Positions 1 to 9,605 of a stretch of 64,000 nt of DNA are shown here, in pieces. Each line of letters opens with the position of its first letter. Position 1 is the first letter of the stretch. A model generated the notes under the pieces. The model was not told the origin of the DNA and did not search any database. It saw only the letters and a list, made by a program, of their open reading frames with translations. Source of the stretch: Cyanobacteria bacterium SZAS LIN-3 (lineage in GTDB: Bacteria; Cyanobacteriota; Vampirovibrionia; Obscuribacterales; Obscuribacteraceae); contig JAFEAV010000002.1 in NCBI GenBank assembly GCA_018266215.1, forward strand, positions 141,337-205,336. Reading direction: 5' to 3'. Made by a program: the position numbers and the translations under genes.

Positions 1-294
1 GTGCCGGTGGCCGCCTTCGCTTATCCGATTCAGCGCGCTCTGCAAATCGGCGACAACGACAGGCTTTCGATGGTCTGGCCCGAAAATTACAATGCGCGCT
101 CGCAGGATCTGCCGCACCGCTATCATGATGCCGGTCAATTTTACTGGATCAAAACCGAGACTCTGCTGAGCCAGAAGCGCTTTTTTGTCGATAATGCCAG
201 GGCCCTGGTTTTGCCTCCTAACGAGGTGCAGGATATCGACACCGCCGACGACTGGCAGCTGGCCGAGCTTAAATACAGACTGTCGCAGGGCTGA
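1..294 (+). CDS. pseF: Pseudaminic acid cytidylyltransferase, C-terminal part (cut by window edge)
   Basis: Only the last 97 residues are inside the window; the gene begins upstream. The family activates nonulosonic acids (pseudaminic or related) with CTP to give the CMP-sugar used for flagellin or surface-polysaccharide glycosylation. The visible part has the family's C-terminal pattern: PIQRAL, then WPENYNARSQDLPHRYHDAG, QFYW, and a closing DIDTADDWQLAE. This pattern separates PseF/NeuA-type enzymes from other nucleotidyltransferases. The GTG at base 1 is not the true start. The neighbours on the opposite strand are surface-glycan genes, which fits. CMP-legionaminate or CMP-sialate synthase are alternatives that the N-terminal part would decide. 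Confidence 0.75.
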   Translation: MPVAAFAYPIQRALQIGDNDRLSMVWPENYNARSQDLPHRYHDAGQFYWIKTETLLSQKRFFVDNARALVLPPNEVQDIDTADDWQLAELKYRLSQG

Positions 295-318
295 CTGTGA
301 CAATGGTTCTTGATTTGA

Positions 319-2778
319 TTATTCGGGGCGCAATACCAGCGGGTCGCTGAAGTCGCCTGCGGTTCGTCCGTCTGCCCCCAGTAAGCGAGCCCGGACCTCA
401 TAGTTGGCTCCGCTGCCGAGTGCTGGTAGCTTGAATTCTACGCGGCCCGCCGCATCCCTTGAGGAAACTGAAACTTTTCTGGTTTCTTGCAGGGCCTGGT
501 TTTGATCCGCTTCCTTGAAATTTTCAAAAAAGGCATTGGGTTTGGATATTTGCAGCTCTACTTCTGTGGCCCCGGCGGCAGGCCCGGAGCCTGTCTCCGG
601 AAGTTTAACGGCAAGAGTCGGCTGCGCGTCCGGCTTTATCGAGTAGACCCCAATTTGGCTGGCTTTGAGATTTTGCGAGCCTGCATGCAGTTGCAACTGC
701 GGTGCGACGGCTGCAGCCGGTAATATTTTCAAATCCGATACGGCCAGCGAAGGCAATTGCGGCAGCTCTAAGAAGAGCCCGGGTATTGACTCCTGGGTAT
801 ACCAGCGATAATTGGATGAGAGTTTGAGATAAACCGTCTGTTGCTTGCCCGGCACCGGCAGAAAGTCGCGGACCACCCGGGATTGTCCCAGCTTTTCCTG
901 CTCTTGATCTTGTTTGTTCCAGGAACATGCAAGCGGCACCGGTCGTTCCGAGCCTGTGGGCATGCCGCTTTTGAGGCAGGTCAGTGTCACGGCCGCATAG
1001 TCTGCCTGGCCCGGAATAATATTTAAGTTGCGGAAATAGATGCCATCACCGGCGGTGCTGTGCTCGACCGCCGCCTGTGTGCCTTCTTGATTAATTGTGG
1101 CATGTCCGGCCGCGTGCAAGTAATAAGGCGGGGCCTGGGACATTAGGGCCACCGCGCTCGCCGTCCCCTTTTGCGCTGAGCTTTGAGCGGGCGTGTAACT
1201 GTTGAATTTGCGCTTTTCCGAGTCCCAGATGTAGACGGCTGTGCCGCCTGAGGCAGTGCTGTCTTGGAAGCGGCGGGCATTGATATAGTCTGAATTGCCG
1301 AAGATGATGGGATCGAAGGTGAGGAATCTATCCTCTACTTTTTCACGGGTGAAGGGCGGCTGCAGGAGGATTTTGAAAGTGGTGCCGTTGAGCACCATAT
1401 GGGCTCCCCCGCGGCGCTTGGGGATGCCCAGAAGCACAGCCTCCGTTTTGAGATTTGCGGCCAGGGCGCGCGATTGTTCGGCAAATTCGCGCACCTCCTT
1501 GCCGGCGTGCACCCATTCAAGATTGAGACGGGCGGCAATCTTACCGTAGAGTGCGCTCAGGGCCAGCAGGGCAAAAATTGAGAGGGCGGCAAAGGCCGGA
1601 CGGAAGCGGCGCTCGCTCGCGGTTTTTGCGCTGGCGCCGCCGGCGTGCGGAGCAAATAGCAGGACCGGGAAGAAGGCGGCCAGCGGCATGGTGGCGAAGA
1701 AAACAAAGCGTGCCCCTTCCAGCTCGTAGCCCAGGCCCCAGAGTTTGTAGATCGGTGCCAGGGCCGTGGCCAGCCAGAGCGGCAGGAAAATCAGCCAGCG
1801 CAGGGGCGCCTGGAGGCTCCCCAGGCGTATGAGAGTGAGCGCCAGCAGGGTGACGAAGACGAGGGCCAGAGCCGTTTGCAGGGCGTGGTTTTCACCATAG
1901 ATAGAATAGGCCAGGGGGAAAAAGAGGCGCCTGGCTGTGTCGGGATCCAGCCAGTGGCTGAGGGCTCCAGCGGCCTGGGCGTCGCCTATACCCTGGGTGT
2001 AGCCGCCCAGAAGTGTGCCCAGGGCCATATAACGCAGGGCGAAATAAACGAAGGTGGAAATTATAAGGGGCCGGCTCAGAAGCCAGGCTTTTTTCGGGGC
2101 CAGGGCCGGGTGGCCCCAGAGCAGCGCTATAGCGAAGGCCAGGACGGGAGCGCCGATGGCCATTTCCTTGGTCCACATCGCCAGCCAGAATGCCATTACC
2201 GATAGTACCGTCAGTTTTTGTTTCTTACCCGGGTTTTTGGCGCTGCCTTTTTCGTCTTCCTTCATGGCCAGGATGAACAAATTGAGACAGGTGAGGTAGA
2301 AGAAGGCACAGACTATATCTACGCGGCCCACCACCCAGCTGACGCTTTCGCAGTGCAGGGGGCTGAGGGCAAATATGAGTGCGCTAAAAAAGCCGGCCAG
2401 AGCGCTTCTTGTCCGGCACCAGTCGCTTGTGAGATTGCGCATCAATAAATAAAGATTGAGTGTGACCGCAATATAGGAGAGCAGATTGGTCAGATAGTAG
2501 CCGAAGGGATTGGCTCCCCAGATAAGGCAATCGCTCAGCAGGCTGACCAGCAGCCAGGGGCGCCAGACACTCATGCTCGGTATCTGCATGTAGTTGCCGG
2601 TGAAGTTTGCCGCCAGCATACCCAGATCCCCGGCTGCTATGCGCGATACATAGGCGATTTCGCCGAAGTCGTCGGCGAGGAAGTACGTGCCCAGGGTGCG
2701 CGAAAAAGTCGCCGCCACAATAACCGCCAGCAGTGCCAGGTGCAGGTAGGGATTGAGAGCTAGCTTCTTGAGGGGCAT
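319..2778 (-). CDS. GT-C-like multi-pass membrane glycosyltransferase with large soluble C-terminal domain
   Basis: 819 residues. The first ~410 are a chain of about ten hydrophobic helices; the remainder is soluble and looks beta-rich. The first extracytoplasmic loop carries an acidic pair, FLADDFGEI (about residues 33-41), followed by WRPWLLVSLLSDCLIWGANP. This is the layout of GT-C enzymes (GT39/TMTC-like) that take sugars from polyprenyl-phosphate donors outside the membrane. AAGGAA precedes the ATG. It lies 24 bp downstream of the next GT-C gene on the same strand, so the two are probably co-transcribed. Substrate unknown; the tail matches no domain I can name. The GT-C call is by motif and topology, not by close family. 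Confidence 0.55.
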   Translation of the reverse strand: MPLKKLALNPYLHLALLAVIVAATFSRTLGTYFLADDFGEIAYVSRIAAGDLGMLAANFTGNYMQIPSMSVWRPWLLVSLLSDCLIWGANPFGYYLTNLLSYIAVTLNLYLLMRNLTSDWCRTRSALAGFFSALIFALSPLHCESVSWVVGRVDIVCAFFYLTCLNLFILAMKEDEKGSAKNPGKKQKLTVLSVMAFWLAMWTKEMAIGAPVLAFAIALLWGHPALAPKKAWLLSRPLIISTFVYFALRYMALGTLLGGYTQGIGDAQAAGALSHWLDPDTARRLFFPLAYSIYGENHALQTALALVFVTLLALTLIRLGSLQAPLRWLIFLPLWLATALAPIYKLWGLGYELEGARFVFFATMPLAAFFPVLLFAPHAGGASAKTASERRFRPAFAALSIFALLALSALYGKIAARLNLEWVHAGKEVREFAEQSRALAANLKTEAVLLGIPKRRGGAHMVLNGTTFKILLQPPFTREKVEDRFLTFDPIIFGNSDYINARRFQDSTASGGTAVYIWDSEKRKFNSYTPAQSSAQKGTASAVALMSQAPPYYLHAAGHATINQEGTQAAVEHSTAGDGIYFRNLNIIPGQADYAAVTLTCLKSGMPTGSERPVPLACSWNKQDQEQEKLGQSRVVRDFLPVPGKQQTVYLKLSSNYRWYTQESIPGLFLELPQLPSLAVSDLKILPAAAVAPQLQLHAGSQNLKASQIGVYSIKPDAQPTLAVKLPETGSGPAAGATEVELQISKPNAFFENFKEADQNQALQETRKVSVSSRDAAGRVEFKLPALGSGANYEVRARLLGADGRTAGDFSDPLVLRPE

Positions 2779-2802
2779 GGTTCCTTGATTTGTCTTTCTT
2801 AC

Positions 2803-5565
2803 CTAAAAAAGTTTGCCGTTGCCGAAGATAGGATGAGCACCGATGGCTCTGGCCGAGACCTCGATACGGAAAGATCTGTCGGGGCAGTGGACGTGGGCTT
2901 TGAGCCGGCTGCCTTCGATTTTATTCAAGTCGCACAGAACGGCCACGTCCAGGTCGGCTGGGGTGGCCTTGAGGAAGGGCAGGGGCATTTTGATTTCGGT
3001 GCCATTTTTATCCAGCCAGCTCAGATACAGTGTCGGCTGCTGGCCTGCTGTGGCCTTTATATTGCCGTCAGGCGGCGGCGTTAAATGCACACCAATCAGG
3101 GTTTGGTTCTTGCTTGCTTGCAAATTTTCGGGGATATCCAGACTCACGTCTGTGGTGCCGCCGGCGGTGCAGGGCTGCAAATCCCCAGAGGGAGCGGCGG
3201 GTTTGAGGCTCAGGAGTCGCAGATTGAGGTCGAAACGCTCCAGATCTTCACTCTTGTCGTTGAAGACCATTTTCCATTTTGCCTTGCGCGCAGGCACCTT
3301 TTCGTCGTAGCGGCCGTCGCTCAGACCGCTGTCGTTTTCCACGCCGTAGAAGGCTTTTTCCCATGAATAAATATCGCGGCTGGGAATGGTCGCTTCGTCT
3401 TTATTCAGAGCCGCCGAATAGAGTCTGGTGGACTCGGCGATTTTGTGTTTGAGGCTGACGTTAAGGCAGCCCCGGCGGCGGGCTTCCTCGATAAAAGCGG
3501 AGCTGAGGGGCAGGTAATACCACTGGCGCAGATCCAGATTGGTAATGCCTGTAGGCTGGCACATGCAATCGTAAATGTACTGGCACTCTAGATAAGCGCG
3601 GATGCTTTTGCCGCTGCCCATTTGTTTTAGATAATGCCAGTCGTCCAGGGCGGAGATGGCCGGTATCAGCGGACCTGTGAGCTTCTGGCCGTTTATTGTC
3701 AGCTCCAGATCGCGGTTCAAAATGGTGGCACTGTCGCAATCTAAAAGCAGATAATTTTCGTCGCTGTTGCTTAACGAGCCGGCCGCAAGAGGGATTGTGC
3801 CCGAGAGCGTTTCTCCGGCTCTTTCCAGAGTCATGATGCCTTCCCCCGGCCGACCGTTGGCGCGCTGGGGAATGGCCAGTAAAGGCAGCACCAGTACCGC
3901 CAGTGCTACCGTCAGGCCGCGGGCGATTTTTTTGTGGCCCTGCAAAAGTGCGATCGACATGTACAGGGCACCGAAAAATCCCAGACCAAAGCCGACGCTG
4001 ATAATGCCCTTGCTGACCAGGTCCTGGCCCTGGACAAAGAAGAAATTGGCGGTCGGCTCCTGGCCAAAAACAAAGGCGTCTTTGAGATCATCGCGCAGGT
4101 AGAAGAATAAACAGAGGGCGAAGACGACCATGGCTTTGGGGGCGGCGGCCAGTTTTTCGGTCCTCAATATTTGCATGACGGCGGTCAGTCCGGCCGCGGC
4201 GAAGATAATGAGAAAGGGCATGGCCGTGAGGTTGTAGCGCGGTACGGTGATGAAGGCCAGGTAGGGAAGATTGAGGCCAAAGGCCAGAAGCAGGGTCAGG
4301 CGTCCCCAGATTTTCCTGGTTTCTTCCTGTCCGTACTCAAGACCGGGCGGTCGGACAAGTGTAGCCAGAAGCAGTCCGGCCAGTGCCAGGAGCAAGATGG
4401 CCTGATGCATGGCCACCTGCGATTTGTACGTCACCGGCCCGATCTCGGCCCGGAAGTCGTTCCAGGGTGCCTTCAGCAGGCGGGCCGGTTTGTCCATGGC
4501 CAGCTTGATGAAGCGCGAAGGACTCTTTTTGTACGCTTCTTTGATCAGGGTGAAGAAACTCTTCTGCTCTATGCCCCGGCCGTCCGGATAGGGATAGGAG
4601 AGAAAGCCCTGAATGGCTGTGTTGGTGCCGACGAAAAGATTGTAGTGCCCGACCCGGTCGACGGCCAGGGTGATTTTATTGAAGGCCGCTTTTTCAAAAA
4701 CAAACCATGGGGCTAGCATCGTCAGCGTGCCGGCCAGGAGCATGGCCAGAGAGAGGAAGGCTGTGCGGAAGTCCTTTTGTTTGCCGCCGGAGCCGGTGAA
4801 GAGTCCCTGCAGAAAAACTATCGGGGCCGCCGCGGCGGTGAGCAGCACCATGGCCGAGCGGGTCAATTGCAGCACTACAAGGACCAGACCCAGTACGAAA
4901 TTGTTGACGGTTCTTTTGCTGCCGGCAAAATAGCCGCGCACCAGCAGGAATACGGCCAGGCATTCGACAAAAGTGGCGAAGGTTTCGCTGTAAAGTCGGC
5001 CGCTGTTGACGATGAAACCTGGGTAGGCCGCCGCCATGAGACCGGCATAGAGAGCCGTGCGAGCATTGAAGAGACGGCTGGTGATGAGACAGATTATGCC
5101 GGCGGTGAGGGCCGAGATGATGGACTGGGCAGCCAGGGCGGTGGCGCTGGAAGCTGGGTCGAATTGCTGGCCGGTGCTGATTGTCGCCAGCAATAAAAAG
5201 ACCGGCAGTCCCGGTCCGGTGATGACGAATTCTTTCAGGGTAGCGGACATCGGACCGGCGGCCTGGCCGGTGAGAATCTTGGAGAGGGCGTCGGTATAGC
5301 GCAGGTATTCGGAGGCGTCGGCGCTGGCGAAGGCATTGGGATGCCCGCCGCAAAAGTTGAAGAAGAGACGCAGTGCCAGCGCCAGGGCTACGGAGTAGCA
5401 AAAGGGCAGCAGTATCTTTTCGCCGCTGAGAACGTCTCCCGGGGCGTCCGGAGGCGCGACCGTTTCGCCTGCGGTGGTGCCGGCGGCGGTTGCGGTCTCG
5501 GCCGTACGATTAGTCTGTTCGTCCAGCAAGTTCGCCGTCCCTTTGTGCGACTTCTTTGCTCGCAA
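2803..5565 (-). CDS. GT39/ArnT-like membrane glycosyltransferase with C-terminal soluble domain
   Basis: 920 residues. An N-terminal cytoplasmic stretch rich in A/T/P (about 1-50) is followed by roughly twelve membrane helices to about residue 580, then a soluble tail of about 340 residues with a cysteine cluster (LECQYIYDCMCQ). The first loop has ASADASEYLRYTDAL, the acidic-plus-aromatic loop typical of GT39/GT83 enzymes that use lipid-linked sugars. The start is uncertain: the listed one is TTG inside the preceding GT4 gene (56 bp overlap). Another TTG at 5529 has a purine-rich AAAGGG just upstream. Probably one operon with the GT4 gene before it and the GT-C gene after it. Acceptor and donor unknown. 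Confidence 0.6.
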   Translation of the reverse strand: MRAKKSHKGTANLLDEQTNRTAETATAAGTTAGETVAPPDAPGDVLSGEKILLPFCYSVALALALRLFFNFCGGHPNAFASADASEYLRYTDALSKILTGQAAGPMSATLKEFVITGPGLPVFLLLATISTGQQFDPASSATALAAQSIISALTAGIICLITSRLFNARTALYAGLMAAAYPGFIVNSGRLYSETFATFVECLAVFLLVRGYFAGSKRTVNNFVLGLVLVVLQLTRSAMVLLTAAAAPIVFLQGLFTGSGGKQKDFRTAFLSLAMLLAGTLTMLAPWFVFEKAAFNKITLAVDRVGHYNLFVGTNTAIQGFLSYPYPDGRGIEQKSFFTLIKEAYKKSPSRFIKLAMDKPARLLKAPWNDFRAEIGPVTYKSQVAMHQAILLLALAGLLLATLVRPPGLEYGQEETRKIWGRLTLLLAFGLNLPYLAFITVPRYNLTAMPFLIIFAAAGLTAVMQILRTEKLAAAPKAMVVFALCLFFYLRDDLKDAFVFGQEPTANFFFVQGQDLVSKGIISVGFGLGFFGALYMSIALLQGHKKIARGLTVALAVLVLPLLAIPQRANGRPGEGIMTLERAGETLSGTIPLAAGSLSNSDENYLLLDCDSATILNRDLELTINGQKLTGPLIPAISALDDWHYLKQMGSGKSIRAYLECQYIYDCMCQPTGITNLDLRQWYYLPLSSAFIEEARRRGCLNVSLKHKIAESTRLYSAALNKDEATIPSRDIYSWEKAFYGVENDSGLSDGRYDEKVPARKAKWKMVFNDKSEDLERFDLNLRLLSLKPAAPSGDLQPCTAGGTTDVSLDIPENLQASKNQTLIGVHLTPPPDGNIKATAGQQPTLYLSWLDKNGTEIKMPLPFLKATPADLDVAVLCDLNKIEGSRLKAHVHCPDRSFRIEVSARAIGAHPIFGNGKLF

Positions 5566-7048
5566 TGGCCAGTTCGAGCTTTTTGAGATAGGCCGGCATG
5601 CGCTCTTCTCTGGTGCCGACGATTTTGTAGGGCGCTTTGGCTATCTTGAGCAGAGTCTTGCCGGCAAAAAGTCGTGGTCGGGCTTTGAAGAAATGCCACC
5701 AGTGACTGAAGCGGAAGCGAATGGAGCGCTGATAGAGCAGGTCGTAGATGGCCTTGTCCAGGCTGTCCAGGTAGGTGCAGGCGTCTTCGGTGGCGCGGCG
5801 GAAGTCGTGCCTGTAGAGCGATCTTTTGTGCGTACCGATGAAGTGTCTTGCCGCCTGCTCGTAGAGGGCAACGGTCTGGGCTGCGATGGCCTTGCGGTCA
5901 AAACATTCCACGGCGCGCTTCCTGGCGCCCTGTGACAGGCGCAGTCTTTCGCCTTCGTTGGTGAGCAGGCTGAGCAGGGCCGAGGCAATCGCTTCGCTGT
6001 CCCTGGGCTCGATGATCAGGCCCGATTCTCCGTGCGCTACATATTCTTTGGTGCCGCCGCCCGAGGTGCCTATCACCGGTCGGCCGCAGGACATGGCTTC
6101 CAGGGCGGTATAGGGTGAGTTGTCGTAGACCGAAGGTACAATTGAGATGTCTGCGCTGCGATAATACTTGGGCAGGTCAGCGAGGGCGATGCGGTCGATG
6201 AAGGTGACATAGCCTTCCGAACCGGAACGTTTGAGGCTGTCTTTCAATTGAGCGAGGACGGAGGTGCCACCATGAGCGGTGGCGGTGTCGTCGCCGATGA
6301 TGACAAACTCGACGTTTTTAAACTGGCTTGTCACCCTGGGAATGGCTTCAACCAGATAAGTAATGCCCTTGCGTTCTTCCAGGCGGCCGACAAAGACTAC
6401 GCGCAGTTTGTCGGTGGGCGGCAGGGCTTTGTCTCCCTCCGGGCAAAAGACGCTGGTATCAAGTGGATTCTGGACAATCTCAATACTTTCGAGCGGCACA
6501 TTGAGATCGCCGGCAACAAACTCGGCCAGATCCTTGCTCGGTGAGGTGAGGACATCGGCTTGCAGCATGGCGATGCGCTCGATCATGGCGACATTCTGGT
6601 GGTCAAAGGATGCGGAGACGTTGTGCAACTTCTCCGCGATAAATTTTGAGTGCGGTGTGTAGAGCCTTATCACAAGCGGCGCCACGCGGGTGATAGCGGG
6701 CATAATGCCTTCCGCCAGGAGCTCCGGCGTATCGACGACATCAAAGGGCTTCTGGTCGTGCAGCTGGGCAAATTTGTGCCAGAGGGCAGTGGAAGCTGTG
6801 ATCAGATACTTGCTGTAAGGCATGAAGCAGTCGACCGTGGCCAGCTTCGATTTGAAAGCGAAAGGCAAAACCCGGTGCACGGGTACACCGTCATCATCCA
6901 GGGTGCGGGCTGTTTCCTTGGCCAGGCAGACAACTTCCACGTCGTGGCCCAGAGCTTTCAGACCCATGGCCAGATGCCTGGTGAAGGTGGCTATGCCGCC
7001 GAAGCCGGTCTCTGGTGGATATTCGCGTGATATCAAACAAATGCGCAT
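5510..7048 (-). CDS. Glycosyltransferase family 4 with C-terminal extension
   Basis: 512 residues. Two Rossmann domains of a GT-B retaining glycosyltransferase are clear: the N-terminal YPPETGFGGIATFTRHLA donor/acceptor loop, VVFVGRLEERKGITYLVEAI at the domain junction, and YDNSPYTALEAMSCGRPVIG carrying the E-x7-E site with Asp in the first position. About 100 residues after the GT4 fold (from about 405) are basic and aromatic (HWWHFF) and may associate with the membrane or a partner. It is first in a minus-strand run with two GT-C proteins and is divergent from another GT4 across an 80-bp gap. No Shine-Dalgarno is visible before the ATG. Sugar specificity cannot be told. Confidence 0.8.
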   Translation of the reverse strand: MRICLISREYPPETGFGGIATFTRHLAMGLKALGHDVEVVCLAKETARTLDDDGVPVHRVLPFAFKSKLATVDCFMPYSKYLITASTALWHKFAQLHDQKPFDVVDTPELLAEGIMPAITRVAPLVIRLYTPHSKFIAEKLHNVSASFDHQNVAMIERIAMLQADVLTSPSKDLAEFVAGDLNVPLESIEIVQNPLDTSVFCPEGDKALPPTDKLRVVFVGRLEERKGITYLVEAIPRVTSQFKNVEFVIIGDDTATAHGGTSVLAQLKDSLKRSGSEGYVTFIDRIALADLPKYYRSADISIVPSVYDNSPYTALEAMSCGRPVIGTSGGGTKEYVAHGESGLIIEPRDSEAIASALLSLLTNEGERLRLSQGARKRAVECFDRKAIAAQTVALYEQAARHFIGTHKRSLYRHDFRRATEDACTYLDSLDKAIYDLLYQRSIRFRFSHWWHFFKARPRLFAGKTLLKIAKAPYKIVGTREERMPAYLKKLELAIASKEVAQRDGELAGRTD

Positions 7049-7128
7049 AGGCGACTATTTTATCGGTTTCTTTCTGTCTTATTCTCTAATTACTGGTAAC
7101 ATAGCCACTTCTTGTATAGTTTGTCGTG

Positions 7129-8586
7129 ATGAGAAGAGTTTTACTTACCGCCCACAAGTTTTTCCCCCAGCACCGAGCGGGTACCGAGGTGCTGACGCTC
7201 AAGATTGCCCAGGAGTTGAAAGCACGCGGTTCGGCGGTCAAGATCATCGCCGCCAATCCACCGGATCTGGATGCCCGGCGCAAGTTTGACGCCGACTCGC
7301 CGCCGCCGCCGGAAGAGCATGTTTCGGACTATGAATACGAAGGTCTGCCGGTTCATATCGTTGAGGAAGCCATTCGACTCAAGGATTATGAATTTAGTTT
7401 CGAGTATTACCACCCGCATATGAAGCGCCATTTCCTGGGCCTTCTGGATGATTTCCAGCCGGATATAGTCCTGGTCGTGCACGCTCAGAATCTCTCCGCT
7501 TCCATTGTTGAGGCCTGCCGTGAGCGCGGCGTGCCGGTGGTTTTTTACGCCACTGATTTCTGGTTTGTCTGTCCTGTGGTGCAGCTTACCCGTCCGGATG
7601 GGGAGGTCTGTCGCGGTCCGGGACCGGGTGCGCTCAAGTGTCTGACCTGTTATACACCCAAGCTTTTTGCCCCGGCCGAAGAGTTTAACCAGGCCCTGAG
7701 CAAGAAGTACGACTTTGTGGCCAAGACTCTTTCCGGTCTGCCCGGCCCTGTTCGGGGTCTGGCCGAGGGCGGACTTTACGGCGCCTACAGCGCTTCCAAG
7801 ACGCCGGCGGCCGCGCTGGCTACCGTCAACCGCGCTTCAGTCTTGAGAGATTTCGCTAATAAGTTTGATCGCATTCTGGTGCCGACAAAGTTGATGCGCG
7901 ACATCTTTGTCGAGAACGGCATCGAAGAGCGGCTCATCGAGCTCGTTCACTATGGTATCGATACTTCCAAGCTCGTAGGCCACCAGAGCAAATCCCCCAG
8001 CGACATTTTGCGCATCGGCTATATCGGTACTTTTTATGAGCACAAGGGCGTCGATCTTCTCATTAACGCCTTTCTTGCCCTGCCGGACAATGAGCGCAAA
8101 CGAGCCAGTCTCAAGCTCTACGGTGACACCAATCAATTTCCCGAATACTCAAATAAGCTTAAGCAGCTGGTAATCACCGCCGGGCAGAGGGGACGAGATG
8201 TGACTTTTGAAGGCACTTTCCCCAATGATCGTCTGGGCCAGATCTTGAGCGATATCGATGTCCTGGTGGTGCCCTCGCGCTGGTATGAGAACACCCCTCT
8301 GGTGATGCAATCGGCTCTGGCTACTAAGACTCCGCTTATCGTCACCGATCTGGGAGGCATGTCCGAGCTTGTCAAACACGGCCATAACGGATTATTGTTC
8401 AAACTTAATGATTACCGCTCTCTGGCCGCCCAACTCCTTGCCCTGCTCAAAGAACCGGCTCTGCTGGGCAAATTAACCGGCAACATAAAAGATGAAAGAA
8501 CGGTGCCTGAAATGGTGAATGATATAGAATCTGTCTTTGATAAAGTGTTGGCATCACGAACCACGGCTAGCGTAAAGGGCTCATGA
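7129..8586 (+). CDS. Glycosyltransferase family 4
   Basis: About 485 residues. The N-terminus has KFFPQHRAGTEVLTLKIAQE, the middle a cysteine-bearing loop (FWFVCP, then KCLTCY) common in large-surface-polysaccharide GT4 enzymes, and the C-terminal domain IGYIGTFYEHKGVDLLINAF. The active-site segment reads ENTPLVMQSALATKTPLIV: the first Glu of E-x7-E is kept but the second is Ser. I start at ATG 7129; a GTG sits directly before it at 7126. There is no ribosome-binding site, and a TATAGT box lies at 7115-7120, so the message may be leaderless. It overlaps the next gene by 4 bp (ATGA), so the two are translationally coupled. Confidence 0.82.
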   Translation: MRRVLLTAHKFFPQHRAGTEVLTLKIAQELKARGSAVKIIAANPPDLDARRKFDADSPPPPEEHVSDYEYEGLPVHIVEEAIRLKDYEFSFEYYHPHMKRHFLGLLDDFQPDIVLVVHAQNLSASIVEACRERGVPVVFYATDFWFVCPVVQLTRPDGEVCRGPGPGALKCLTCYTPKLFAPAEEFNQALSKKYDFVAKTLSGLPGPVRGLAEGGLYGAYSASKTPAAALATVNRASVLRDFANKFDRILVPTKLMRDIFVENGIEERLIELVHYGIDTSKLVGHQSKSPSDILRIGYIGTFYEHKGVDLLINAFLALPDNERKRASLKLYGDTNQFPEYSNKLKQLVITAGQRGRDVTFEGTFPNDRLGQILSDIDVLVVPSRWYENTPLVMQSALATKTPLIVTDLGGMSELVKHGHNGLLFKLNDYRSLAAQLLALLKEPALLGKLTGNIKDERTVPEMVNDIESVFDKVLASRTTASVKGS

Positions 8587-9518
8587 AAGCTTTAGTCATC
8601 GGCGGTAATGGATTTATTGGCAGCAACCTGGTTGATCTTCTTTTGAAGAATAACCATCAGGTGCGCATCTTTGATCGTTACCCAAATAGATTCCGGGCGC
8701 CTCTTCAGGGCGTCGATTATGTAGTCGGCGAGTTCAGCAATCACGGCGAGATTGCCGAGGCTGTAGCGGGTATGGACTGGGTCTTCCATCTGGCCTGCAC
8801 AACTCTGCCCCAGACCTCCAACGACGATCCCGTCTATGACATACATTCAAACATCGGCGGCACGGTGCAGCTTTTGCAAGAGTGTGTCAAGAATAAGATC
8901 AAGAAGGTCGTTTTCATCTCCTCGGGCGGCACCATATACGGTGTGCCTCAAACGGCTCCGATCACCGAAGACCATCCGACCGAGCCTATTTGCTCGTACG
9001 GCATCACCAAGCTGGCGATTGAGAAATATCTGCATCTCTTCCACTGGTTGCACGGTCTCGAGTATGTCTGCGCCAGACTTTCCAATCCCTACGGTGAATT
9101 GCAAAATCCCGACGCCAAACAAGGTGCCGTCGGTGTTTTCCTCGGTCAGATAGCGCGGCACCAGCCCATTACCATCTGGGGCGACGGCAATGTCGTGCGC
9201 GACTATATATACATCGGCGATACTGTTAAAGCTCTCTTATGCGCCGCCGAATATGATCCCGAAAAGGTAAAGGGCCCGCGGGTCTTTAACGTCGGCTTTG
9301 GTCAGGGTCATTCATTGAATGAGCTGGTGGCCGCCATAAAAGAAGTAGTGGGTCCCCAGGTGGAAGTGCGATACACCGAAGCGCGTCCCGTTGATGTACC
9401 GGTAAATGTGCTGGATATAAGCCGGGCCAGGCAATATTTGAACTGGCAGCCGGAAGTTACTCTCAAGGACGGCATCGGCAAAAGTTGGGACTGGATTAAT
9501 TCTCTCCAACTTAAGTAA
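8583..9518 (+). CDS. NAD-dependent sugar epimerase/dehydratase (UDP-glucose 4-epimerase-like)
   Basis: 311 residues, normal for an extended short-chain dehydrogenase. The NAD-binding glycine motif GGNGFIGS is at residues 8-15 and an aspartate ends beta-2 (IFDRYPNRFRAP). The catalytic set is SSGGTIYG (Ser) with YGITK (Tyr and Lys). NPYGELQNP and WGDGNVVRDYIYIGDTVKAL are characteristic of GalE-like enzymes acting on nucleotide sugars. Coupled by ATGA overlap to the GT4 gene upstream, so it probably supplies that transferase's donor sugar or a neighbour's. Epimerase is more likely than dehydratase because the usual dehydratase D-E pair is absent near the Ser. Exact substrate unknown. Confidence 0.82.
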   Translation: MKALVIGGNGFIGSNLVDLLLKNNHQVRIFDRYPNRFRAPLQGVDYVVGEFSNHGEIAEAVAGMDWVFHLACTTLPQTSNDDPVYDIHSNIGGTVQLLQECVKNKIKKVVFISSGGTIYGVPQTAPITEDHPTEPICSYGITKLAIEKYLHLFHWLHGLEYVCARLSNPYGELQNPDAKQGAVGVFLGQIARHQPITIWGDGNVVRDYIYIGDTVKALLCAAEYDPEKVKGPRVFNVGFGQGHSLNELVAAIKEVVGPQVEVRYTEARPVDVPVNVLDISRARQYLNWQPEVTLKDGIGKSWDWINSLQLK

Positions 9519-9542
9519 GTGCACTAAATTAGAATTGCCAAG

Positions 9543-9572
9543 TTGACCTGCATCCCTCAAGTGTAGGACAAT
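9543..9572 (+). promoter_or_regulatory. Possible sigma-70-type promoter before the GT2 gene
   Basis: TTGACC at 9543-9548 and GACAAT at 9567-9572 are 18 bp apart, giving a predicted start about 27 bp before the GTG at 9606. An inverted repeat TCAAGT ... ACTTGA (9557-9562 and 9577-9582) overlaps the -10 and the start and could be an operator. Moderate match only. Confidence 0.35.
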
Positions 9573-9605
9573 TTGAGACTTGATAAGTGATAAAAGGCTT
9601 TTCTA

